A stretch of DNA of 12,028 nucleotides, from assembly GCA_019421725.1 (NCBI GenBank), contig JAHZES010000045.1, positions 1 to 12,028 on the forward strand. The letters run 5' to 3'. Position 1 is the first letter of the stretch, and the number at the start of each line of letters is the position of its first letter. This stretch comes from Clostridiales bacterium (GTDB lineage Bacteria > Bacillota > Clostridia > Oscillospirales > Acutalibacteraceae). The translations under genes were made by a program, and so were the position numbers. Below the pieces are notes generated by a model. That model did not search any database, was not told where the DNA came from, and worked only from the letters and a program-made list of their open reading frames with translations. Shown here one piece after another: positions 1 to 5,405 of this stretch.

Positions 1-1
1 C

Positions 2-145
2 CGCCTGAACCTTTCCCGGCGCGACGCGCTGATTGAAGTGGAAGGCCTTGTTCCGGAAAATACGATTTCCGACACGCCGCGCCGCCCGAGCGGACCGCGT
101 TCCGACCGTCGCGGAGGCTTCCGCCGCAATGACCGCAACGATTGA
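2..145 (+). CDS. pnp: Polynucleotide phosphorylase, C-terminal end (partial)
   Basis: This is the last 47 codons of a gene whose 5' part lies outside the window. PNPase is the phosphorolytic 3'-5' exoribonuclease of the RNA degradation machinery. The visible protein has the end of an S1 RNA-binding domain, with the run NLSRRDALIEVEGLVPEN typical of clostridial PNPases. It is followed by a short arginine- and glycine-rich tail (RRPSGPRSDRRGGFRRNDRND in outline), which is likely an unstructured RNA-binding extension. The frame ends at TGA 143-145. The identification is supported by the downstream M16 peptidase gene, which follows pnp in Bacillus and many Clostridia. No catalytic core is visible, so the call rests on the tail and context. 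Another S1-domain protein is possible but less likely. Confidence 0.85.
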   Translation, partial: RLNLSRRDALIEVEGLVPENTISDTPRRPSGPRSDRRGGFRRNDRND

Positions 146-161
146 GCGTTAAGAGACAGAT

Positions 162-188
162 AACCGGCCGGAAATTTTCCGGCCGGTT
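162..188 (+). other. GC-rich inverted repeat after pnp
   Basis: A near-perfect inverted repeat lies 16 bases after the pnp stop codon. AACCGGCCGG pairs with CCGGCCGGTT around an AAATTTT centre. No T-run follows, so by itself it is not a classical intrinsic terminator. It could be a 3'-end stabiliser, a processing site, or half of a tandem termination region with the next hairpin. Confidence 0.6.
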
Positions 189-199
189 TACAGGAAAGT

Positions 200-236
200 C
201 ACACAAGCATGACGAAATGTTTGTGTGGCTTTTTTT
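200..236 (+). terminator. Rho-independent terminator between pnp and the M16 peptidase gene
   Basis: CACACAAGCAT and ATGTTTGTGTG form a stem of about 11 pairs (one G-T wobble) with a GACGAA loop. GC and a run of seven T (230-236) follow. It sits 22 bases before the ATG of the M16 gene. I see no room for a promoter between the T-run and the start codon, so expression of the peptidase would need read-through or a promoter upstream of this hairpin. Confidence 0.8.
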
Positions 237-258
237 AAGAATTGAAAGGAATGTTGTT

Positions 259-1503
259 ATGCGCGAATTGGTTTCGCTGGAAAACGGACTGCAGATTTGG
301 CTGGAACCGGTGGATACGCTGCGAACGGCGTCGTTCGGCGTGTGGATCGCGGCCGGTTCTTCGCATGAAACACCGCAGACGAGCGGAATTTCGCATTTTT
401 TAGAGCATATGTTTTTTAAGGGAAGCACATCGCGTTCCGCCCAGCAGATTGCCGAGCAGATGGACGCGATCGGCGGCCAGATGAATGCCTATACCACAAA
501 GGAGTACACCTGTTTTTACGCACGGACGCTTTCGGAGCATGTCGACGAAGGCTTTGACATCCTTTCGGATATGCTGGTTTTTCCCGCGATCCTGCCGGAG
601 GATACCGAGCTGGAGCGCGGCGTGGTGCTGGAGGAGATTGGCATGAGCACCGATGACCCGGAAGATGTGGTGGGAGAACAGCTTGAATCTGCCGTGTGGC
701 GCGATTCGCCCTACGGAATGCCGATTCTTGGCCGGCGCGAAACCGTGTCCTCTTTTTCACCACATCAGCTGAAGACATGGCTGAAAAAGCATTACACAGG
801 TACGCAGACGGTGATTTCTATTTGTGGGAACTACGATAGAGATCGTTTTTTGCGGCAGGCGGAGGAGCGGTTTGGCAAAATTGCAGCCGGGGAACCGCGC
901 ATGTCTCCGCCTACGACGCCATACCGCCGCAGCTGCCTGGTCACCTCAAGGCCGATCGAGCAGACGCACCTGTGCTTTTGCGTACCGGGGTTGCCGTCCC
1001 GCAGCGAAAAGCGATGGGCAATGTCAATGCTGAATATGATTCTCGGAGCAAGCACCTCTTCTCGGCTGTTCCAGCGGATCCGTGAGGAGCTGGGGCTGGT
1101 GTATTCCATCGGAACGGATTGCGCGCCTTATGCCGGCGGCGGGCTGCTGTATGTTCAGGCGGCGGTAAATCCGGGCGACGCAAGACAGGCCGCGCAGGAG
1201 ATCATTGCCGTTTTGAACCGTGCCCGCCTCGGCGTAACGCAGCAGGAATTTGCCCGCGCCCGGGAGGGGCTGAAATCCTCGCTTTTGATGAGTATGGAAA
1301 ACAGCATGAGCCGCTGCGCTTACACGGCGAGAGGAGCGCTGTTGGGCGAGATTCTTTCCGATGATGAGCTGCTGGAACGGGTGCAGTCGGTGACCAAGGA
1401 ACAGGTGGATGCGCTGGCGTATGAGCTGTTGGATCAGGAAAGACTTTCGGTTTCGGTCTGCGGCGCGGTAGAGGATGAAGCGTTTTTCCGCGGATTGGTC
1501 TGA
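259..1503 (+). CDS. M16 family zinc metallopeptidase (processing peptidase-like, YmxG/MlpA type)
   Basis: A 414-residue protein of the pitrilysin/mitochondrial processing peptidase family, expected to be cytoplasmic and to cleave short or unfolded peptides. The inverted zinc motif HxxEH is present as H46-F-L-E49-H50. The third ligand is E126 in VVLEEIG, exactly 76 residues after H50, as in processing peptidase beta subunits. The second (inactive) half contains SRLFQRIREELGLVYS, the conserved Arg/Tyr segment of the C-terminal domain. Length matches the single-chain bacterial members of about 410-430 residues. The ATG at 259 is preceded by GAAAGGA eight bases upstream. The frame is open back to 142, but that part encodes the terminator hairpins and is not expected to be translated. 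In Bacillus the orthologue also follows pnp. The physiological substrate is not known from sequence. Confidence 0.93.
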   Translation: MRELVSLENGLQIWLEPVDTLRTASFGVWIAAGSSHETPQTSGISHFLEHMFFKGSTSRSAQQIAEQMDAIGGQMNAYTTKEYTCFYARTLSEHVDEGFDILSDMLVFPAILPEDTELERGVVLEEIGMSTDDPEDVVGEQLESAVWRDSPYGMPILGRRETVSSFSPHQLKTWLKKHYTGTQTVISICGNYDRDRFLRQAEERFGKIAAGEPRMSPPTTPYRRSCLVTSRPIEQTHLCFCVPGLPSRSEKRWAMSMLNMILGASTSSRLFQRIREELGLVYSIGTDCAPYAGGGLLYVQAAVNPGDARQAAQEIIAVLNRARLGVTQQEFARAREGLKSSLLMSMENSMSRCAYTARGALLGEILSDDELLERVQSVTKEQVDALAYELLDQERLSVSVCGAVEDEAFFRGLV

Positions 1504-1519
1504 GCTTTACGGCAGGGGA

Positions 1520-2098
1520 TCATTCTGCGGGAAAACTGTTTTCGCCGACCGGGCGAAGAACACGGCAGGGATTCCCGACGGCGATCACATTGGCGGGGAT
1601 GCTGTGTGTTACAACGCTCCCCGCACCGATCACGGTGTTGTCACCAATCGTGACACCGGGCAGGACCACAACGTTGCCGCCGAACCAGACGCGGTTTCCA
1701 ACGGTGATCGGTCGTGAAAACTGCAGGCCGGCCGCGCGCTGCTCCGGGTCAGTGGGGTGTCCTGCCGCATAAAATCCGCAGTTTGGGCCAATCATGACTC
1801 CGTCACCGAACGTGATGGGGGCACAGTCAAGCATAACGCAATTGTGATTGGCATAAAAGCGTTCACCCAGGGTGATCAGGGGACCGTAATTACACCAGAA
1901 GGTCGGCTGCAGCTTGACGCTTGCCCCGCACCGCCCCACGATTTTTCGAATGAGCCCGGCGCGCTGCTCTGCGGCGCTTTCGCCGTGCAGGGCGTTGAAT
2001 TCTTCGCAAAGCAGCTGGCATTTTCGGCGCAATTCGACCAGCTCGCCGTCATAAGCGTTGTACAGCATTCCGTTGAGCATCTTTTCTCTTTCTGTCAT
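1520..2098 (-). CDS. Hexapeptide-repeat sugar O-acetyltransferase (maltose/galactoside type)
   Basis: A 192-residue protein of the Maa/LacA family, which transfers acetyl from acetyl-CoA to a sugar hydroxyl in the cytoplasm. The N-terminal part, MTEREKMLNGMLYNAYDGEL, is the typical maltose acetyltransferase N-terminal segment with two short helices. Left-handed beta-helix turns follow from about residue 60, ending in GAGSVVTHSIPANVIAVGNP. The catalytic histidine is H114 in AAGHPTDPEQR. Start choice: ATG 2098 has AAAGGAG upstream. An in-frame TTG at 2134 lies before that ribosome binding site and is rejected. The gene converges on the M16 peptidase gene, with only 16 bases between the two stop codons and no clear terminator there. 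Family members are poorly specific, so the natural acceptor sugar cannot be named; a detoxifying role is often proposed. Confidence 0.92.
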   Translation of the reverse strand: MTEREKMLNGMLYNAYDGELVELRRKCQLLCEEFNALHGESAAEQRAGLIRKIVGRCGASVKLQPTFWCNYGPLITLGERFYANHNCVMLDCAPITFGDGVMIGPNCGFYAAGHPTDPEQRAAGLQFSRPITVGNRVWFGGNVVVLPGVTIGDNTVIGAGSVVTHSIPANVIAVGNPCRVLRPVGENSFPAE

Positions 2099-2194
2099 TT
2101 GTTCTGCAGCTCCTTTTGATGGGATGTTTTTCAAGTGTTTCGGTGCATATTTTCAGGTTCTCTTCCATATGTATCAGATACAGGGGGGAGAAAA

Positions 2195-2659
2195 ATGATT
2201 CGTTGGAAACCGCTGCTCATCAGCCTTGGGATCAGTCTTGGGGTCGGCGCGCTGTCCGGCGCCGTTGTCAGCGATGCCATACGGCAGTACCAGGCTTTGC
2301 GGCAGCCGACCGGCGCGCCGCCGGCCTGGCTTTTTCCGGTTGTATGGACGGTTCTGTTTTTTTTAATGGGGATTTCCGCCTATCTCGTCTGGATCTCCGA
2401 TTCTCCGGAACGGGCAACGGCGCTCAAGCTTTACGGCGCGCAGCTGGTGATCAACTTTGTCTGGCCGCTGCTGTTCTTTTCCGCACAGCAATATTTTGCC
2501 GCGTTTATCTGGCTTGTACTGCTGTGGATTTTTGTTGCGGCAATGATCGTGTGGTTCTACCAGATCGATCGGGCTGCCGCATGGCTGCAGCTTCCCTATT
2601 TGTTCTGGCTGACCTATGCCGGGTACCTGAATTTGGCGGTGTGCCGGCTGAATACATAA
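2195..2659 (+). CDS. tspO: TspO/MBR family tryptophan-rich sensory protein
   Basis: A 154-residue integral membrane protein with five predicted helices. Homologues bind porphyrins and related ligands, and their exact role in bacteria is debated. Family hallmarks seen are PPAWLFPVVWTVLFFLMGISAYLVW in the first third, LVINFVWPLLFF in the middle and LPYLFWLTYAGYLNLAVCRLN at the end. These are the aromatic-rich loops and the terminal helix that form the ligand pocket. Length is normal for the family (150-160). ATG 2195 follows AGGGGGGAG by five bases, a strong ribosome binding site. An in-frame start further upstream has none. It is divergent from the acetyltransferase gene across about 95 bases in which I see no convincing promoter hexamers, and it ends at a terminator. 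It appears to be a single-gene transcript. Confidence 0.93.
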   Translation: MIRWKPLLISLGISLGVGALSGAVVSDAIRQYQALRQPTGAPPAWLFPVVWTVLFFLMGISAYLVWISDSPERATALKLYGAQLVINFVWPLLFFSAQQYFAAFIWLVLLWIFVAAMIVWFYQIDRAAAWLQLPYLFWLTYAGYLNLAVCRLNT

Positions 2660-2663
2660 AAAG

Positions 2664-2700
2664 TGCCGCGGATCGCCGAAACAGGCTGGACTCCGCGGCA
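2664..2700. terminator. Bidirectional terminator between tspO and the ksgA operon
   Basis: TGCCGCGGA (2664-2672) pairs perfectly with TCCGCGGCA (2692-2700) around a 19-base loop. On the + strand the hairpin is followed by TTCTCTGTTTT. On the - strand it is followed by CTTTTTA. It therefore can end both tspO and the convergent cdd-ksgA operon. Confidence 0.75.
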
Positions 2701-2734
2701 TTCTCTGTTTTGGAGGGCGGCCGCGTCCGGTCGA

Positions 2735-3286
2735 TCAACCTTCCGCCGCCCGGTGGGGAAGCTGCCGAATTGCTTTCAAGGCCCGGCAACAAAGCGCAGA
2801 GGCTTGCTGCTGTGCTTCATCGAGCTCTGCGGCGGATGCGCCCTGCTCGGTCAGCGACTGCAGATGCTTGACTGCCGCGACGGCATTGGCGGTATCGGCC
2901 ATCGCAAGCTGCTTCGGAGAAACCGTAACCTCGCCGTAGGCAAGCACGGCTTCCACCGCAGCAAGGTTTTGCGCGGCAAGCTTCCGGTTCAGCTCTTCTT
3001 CCGCTTCTCCTGCGTTTACAGCGGCTTCATACGAATCCATTGCGTCAAACGCCCTTTGCAGCAGGGGGTGGGAGGAGCCTCTTTTCAAAAGTCTGCGTTC
3101 TGCAGTGCGTTCTTCCTGCGCGTTCAGCATGGCAAAAACAAATCCAAACAAAATGAACAGGATGGTAAAGACAAAAATGACGTAGGTTTCGTTTTTCATA
3201 CCAGCGGCGCTTACCGCCATACAGATGACGGTTCCGAGCAGCCCCAGCGCCCAAAGACCAAAGGAAATGGTTTTGTTATCAGGCAT
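2735..3286 (-). CDS. Two-helix membrane protein of unknown function, coupled to ksgA
   Basis: A 183-residue protein that I do not recognise. After a short N-terminus there are two hydrophobic segments, about residues 9-29 (FGLWALGLLGTVICMAVSAAG) and 35-54 (YVIFVFTILFILFGFVFAML). The remaining 125 residues are soluble, charged and rich in Ala, Glu, Gln and Leu (for example EEELNRKLAAQNLAAVEAVL), consistent with helical or coiled-coil structure. Start choice: ATG 3286 has AAAGGGG seven bases upstream and overlaps the ksgA stop by eight bases, which suggests translational coupling. A longer in-frame start at 3319 lies inside ksgA and is not needed. It is the last gene of the cdd-ksgA operon and ends before a bidirectional terminator. 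No catalytic motif is visible. Confidence 0.75.
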   Translation of the reverse strand: MPDNKTISFGLWALGLLGTVICMAVSAAGMKNETYVIFVFTILFILFGFVFAMLNAQEERTAERRLLKRGSSHPLLQRAFDAMDSYEAAVNAGEAEEELNRKLAAQNLAAVEAVLAYGEVTVSPKQLAMADTANAVAAVKHLQSLTEQGASAAELDEAQQQASALCCRALKAIRQLPHRAAEG

Positions 3287-4163
3287 GATCAAGTACCCCT
3301 TTCTGTTTCGCAATTTCATTGCTCAGGCAGGCAAATTGTTCCAGACTTAACTGTTCGGCTCTTGCCTGCGGCGGAATTCCGGCCGAGACAAGAAGACCGG
3401 AAAGCGTCTCCTTCGGAATACCCATTCCGGCGCTGACGGCGTTGCAGAGCGTTTTTCTGCGCTGACCGAACGAAGCGCGGACAAGTGAGAAAAAGGTTTG
3501 CTCCGAATTCACGGAAACCGGCGGCTGCGAAAGAATGTTCAGCCGCATTACGGTGGAATCCACATTGGGTGCGGGCAGAAAGCTGCCGCGGGAAACCTGA
3601 AACAGAATTTCCGGCCGGGCGTAATAACGCACGGCAAGGCTCAGAGCCCCGGCGGCGCGCTGGCCGGGCAGTGCGCAGATGCGTTCGGCGGCTTCTTTCT
3701 GCACCATGACGGTCAGTGCGCGAATGGGGAGCCGCTCCTCCAGAAAACGCATAATGACCGGAGAGGTGATATAATACGGAAGATTGGCGCAAACAGAGAC
3801 ATCCATCCCGCAAAATTCGCGTTCAATAAGACTGCGCAGATCAAGCTTTAGAATATCGCCATGAACGACAGAGGCGTTCGGGTATTCGGCAAGCGTTTCC
3901 CGCAGTACGGGGAGAAGCCGGTCGTCAAGCTCCACCGAGACGACCTTTTTGGCTCTTGCTGCCAGCTCTACCGTAAGCACGCCGATCCCCGGGCCGACCT
4001 CCAATACGCCGGTCCGCGCGTCCGCCCCGCACTCCTGCGCCATGCGGGGACAGACCGACGGATTGATCAGAAAATTTTGCCCCAACGCCTTGGAAAAGGT
4101 AAAGCCGTGGCGCGCGAGAATCTCTTTGATGTTGCCGATATTGGAAAGAGAGTTCAAATTCAA
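3279..4163 (-). CDS. rsmA: 16S rRNA (A1518/A1519) N6-dimethyltransferase KsgA/RsmA
   Basis: A 294-residue SAM-dependent methyltransferase that dimethylates two adjacent adenines in helix 45 of 16S rRNA during small-subunit assembly. Its loss gives kasugamycin resistance. FSKALGQNFLIN (23-34) is the conserved N-terminal segment. LEVGPGIGVLT (54-64) is the SAM-binding motif I. VELDDRL (77-83) holds the acidic residue contacting the ribose. NLPYYIT (127-133) is the catalytic motif IV of N6-adenine methyltransferases. The start is TTG 4163, one base after the cdd stop and four bases after AAGGA; TTG 4157 with a ten-base spacing is the alternative. The frame is open far upstream into cdd, but that region is the cytidine deaminase gene read in another frame. 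Length fits the 270-295 residue family. Confidence 0.93.
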   Translation of the reverse strand: MNLNSLSNIGNIKEILARHGFTFSKALGQNFLINPSVCPRMAQECGADARTGVLEVGPGIGVLTVELAARAKKVVSVELDDRLLPVLRETLAEYPNASVVHGDILKLDLRSLIEREFCGMDVSVCANLPYYITSPVIMRFLEERLPIRALTVMVQKEAAERICALPGQRAAGALSLAVRYYARPEILFQVSRGSFLPAPNVDSTVMRLNILSQPPVSVNSEQTFFSLVRASFGQRRKTLCNAVSAGMGIPKETLSGLLVSAGIPPQARAEQLSLEQFACLSNEIAKQKGVLDHA

Positions 4164-4164
4164 G

Positions 4165-4572
4165 TCATCCTTTCGGTGAAGCTGGAGGAGAAAGAGAGAA
4201 GCCTTCCGGCAGAAGTTCCCGCAAAGAGAACATTCGGCAACGGCTGCCGTCCCAATTGGCACACAGCACATCAAGCTCGCCGAATTCGGCCAAAGCCTGC
4301 CGGCAGATGCCACAGGGCGGCGTAGGGTCTTTTCCCGCGGCGATCGCGATGGCAGAGAAATGGCGTTTTCCGGCGGAAACGGCCGCGGACAGTGCAGAGC
4401 GTTCCGCACAGATGCCAGCCGGGTAGCTTGCGTTTTCCACATTGCAGCCGGTAAAAACGGTACCGTCCGTGCAGAGCAGAGAAGCTCCGACCGCAAAGCC
4501 GGAGTACGGTGCATAAGCGTTCTCGCGGGCTGCAGCTGCGTGCTGAATCAACCGGAGGTATTCCTGTTTCAT
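4165..4572 (-). CDS. cdd: Cytidine deaminase
   Basis: A 135-residue protein, the size of tetrameric bacterial cytidine deaminases (136 in B. subtilis). It converts cytidine and deoxycytidine to uridine and deoxyuridine in pyrimidine salvage. The zinc site is C55-A-E57 (ICAERSAL) plus P86-C87-G-I-C90, with E57 as the catalytic proton shuttle. CNVENASY (43-50) is the nucleoside-binding segment. ATG 4572 follows AAAGGA at about ten bases. The C-terminus is slightly extended by a low-complexity SLSPPASPKG tail. It is the first gene of a - strand operon with rsmA, and its stop abuts the rsmA TTG start. Its promoter region is shared with the divergent dCMP deaminase gene. Confidence 0.95.
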   Translation of the reverse strand: MKQEYLRLIQHAAAARENAYAPYSGFAVGASLLCTDGTVFTGCNVENASYPAGICAERSALSAAVSAGKRHFSAIAIAAGKDPTPPCGICRQALAEFGELDVLCANWDGSRCRMFSLRELLPEGFSLSPPASPKG

Positions 4573-4635
4573 CGTGAACCGTCCTTTCGGAAAGCTTTTC
4601 GGCAGGAAAAATTGCAGAAGGCAGAAAAATAGGAA

Positions 4636-4664
4636 TTGCAATATTTCTTGCTTGCTGGTATTAT
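4636..4664 (+). promoter_or_regulatory. Sigma-A-type promoter for the dCMP deaminase gene
   Basis: TTGCAA (4636-4641), a 17-base spacer, and TATTAT (4659-4664) point toward the dCMP deaminase gene. This predicts a start of transcription near 4671 and a leader of about 60 bases. The match is good in both hexamers and in spacing. Confidence 0.65.
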
Positions 4665-4691
4665 TGTACCATATGGATGACGTTTTCGAAA
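4663..4691 (-). promoter_or_regulatory. Extended -10 promoter for the cdd-rsmA operon
   Basis: Read on the - strand, TGG-TACAAT gives a TGn extended -10 box at 4668-4663. A weak TTTCGA -35 (4691-4686) lies 17 bases upstream. The -10 box overlaps that of the divergent promoter by two bases, so the two polymerases could not both be bound. Confidence 0.5.
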
Positions 4692-4694
4692 CCG
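4681..4694. promoter_or_regulatory. Candidate operator palindrome in the deaminase intergenic region
   Basis: CGTTTTCGAAACCG is a 14-base palindrome matching its reverse complement at 12 of 14 positions. It overlaps the putative -35 of the cdd promoter and lies just downstream of the predicted transcription start of the dCMP deaminase gene. A repressor here could affect both genes. No regulator gene is in the window, so this is only a sequence-based suggestion. Confidence 0.3.
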
Positions 4695-4731
4695 TTCGTG
4701 CAAAAATTTTTCAACGCCTGGAGGGGTCACA

Positions 4732-5220
4732 ATGGATCGCCGCGACAAAGAAAATTATTATCTCGATATAGCCGAGACCGTTTTGGAACGCAGCACGTGC
4801 CTGCGCCGTCATTACGGCGCGTTGATCGTGAAAAATGATGAGATCATTTCAACGGGTTACAACGGGGCGCCGCGCGGCCGCGTCAACTGTACGGATGCCG
4901 GCGAATGCATCCGCGAAAAGCTCGGGATCCCGCGGGGGGAGCGCTATGAGCTTTGCCGGTCGGTGCATGCCGAGGCCAATGCCATTATCAGCGCGGCCCG
5001 CACCGATACGATCGGTGCGACGCTTTACCTTGCGGGGAAAAATGCTCAAACGGGAGATTATGTTTCAGATGCATCGTCGTGTGCAATGTGCAAAAAGCTG
5101 GTGATTAATGCCGGGATCGAACGGGTCGTTGTCCGCATGGACCGAGACCTTTATAAGGTGATTCCGGTCGAGGAATGGATCCGTAACGACGATTCGATCA
5201 GCGGAAGCTTTGGGTACTGA
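4732..5220 (+). CDS. dCMP deaminase (ComEB-like)
   Basis: A 162-residue zinc deaminase that converts dCMP to dUMP, the precursor for thymidylate synthesis. H79-A-E81 (SVHAEANAI) and C117-A-M-C120 (SSCAMCKKL) are the zinc ligands and the catalytic Glu. GYNGAPRG (42-49) is the substrate-binding loop conserved in deoxycytidylate deaminases. Extra cysteine-containing sequence at 52-75 matches the insert that in related enzymes can hold a second structural zinc. ATG 4732 follows GGAGG six bases downstream, a strong site. The gene is alone on the + strand and divergent from cdd. Its 3' side carries a hairpin leader or terminator region before the MATE gene. The clostridial homologue is usually annotated as a late competence-type deaminase (ComEB); the dCMP activity is the firmly expected function. 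Confidence 0.93.
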   Translation: MDRRDKENYYLDIAETVLERSTCLRRHYGALIVKNDEIISTGYNGAPRGRVNCTDAGECIREKLGIPRGERYELCRSVHAEANAIISAARTDTIGATLYLAGKNAQTGDYVSDASSCAMCKKLVINAGIERVVVRMDRDLYKVIPVEEWIRNDDSISGSFGY

Positions 5221-5238
5221 GCATGGATATCGTGCGCT

Positions 5239-5262
5239 TAACAGATTTTGAAAAATCTGTTA
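5239..5262 (+). repeat. AT-rich inverted repeat after the dCMP deaminase gene
   Basis: TAACAGATTTT pairs with AAAATCTGTTA, an 11-base inverted repeat starting 18 bases after the deaminase stop. As RNA it would form a stem of about nine pairs with a TTGAAA-type loop. As DNA it could be a dimeric protein site. No T-run follows. Confidence 0.55.
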
Positions 5263-5273
5263 CTCTATGATTC

Positions 5274-5299
5274 TTCGGGAAAACGGATTTTCCTGCGAA
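5274..5299 (+). other. Second hairpin in the leader upstream of the MATE gene
   Basis: TTCG-GGAAAA pairs with TTTTCC-CGAA around a CGGA loop, with a two-base TG bulge on the 3' side. It is the middle of three consecutive hairpins between the dCMP deaminase and MATE genes. Confidence 0.45.
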
Positions 5300-5312
5300 A
5301 ATTTTATGTGGT

Positions 5313-5355
5313 CGGATAAGCAAGGGCGTTTTGCCCGTTCGCTTATCCGTTTTTT
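5313..5355 (+). terminator. Strong intrinsic terminator upstream of the MATE gene
   Basis: CGGATAAGC pairs with GCTTATCCG, with an inner GGGC/GCCC stem closed by a GTTTT loop, followed directly by six T (5350-5355). It ends the dCMP deaminase transcript. Only 50 bases separate it from the MATE start, so it may instead act as an attenuator for that gene. Confidence 0.9.
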
Positions 5356-5405
5356 GGCGTAAAGGCGCGGTAGCGGCGCCGCGCAACAGGAGGCTTGATA
5401 CGGGA

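Noticed and set aside
142..258. Upstream extension of the M16 peptidase by 39 residues
   Set aside because: The extension is the translation of two hairpins, has no ribosome binding site and does not resemble the family; ATG 259 has a good site and starts at the conserved N-terminus.
416..778. Open frame antisense to the M16 peptidase gene
   Set aside because: Basic, Pro/Ser/Arg-rich product with no family resemblance and no ribosome binding site; it mirrors the coding strand.
2099..2194. Promoters between the acetyltransferase and tspO genes
   Set aside because: I tried several hexamer pairs on both strands and none had two good boxes at 16-18 bases, so no promoter is annotated there.
4164..4514. 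Longer rsmA start reaching into cdd
   Set aside because: The extra residues are cdd read in another frame; KsgA homologues begin close to the TTG at 4163.
4702..4711. AAAAATTTTT palindrome upstream of the dCMP deaminase gene
   Set aside because: A ten-base AT palindrome is expected by chance in an AT-rich intergenic region and has no supporting context.
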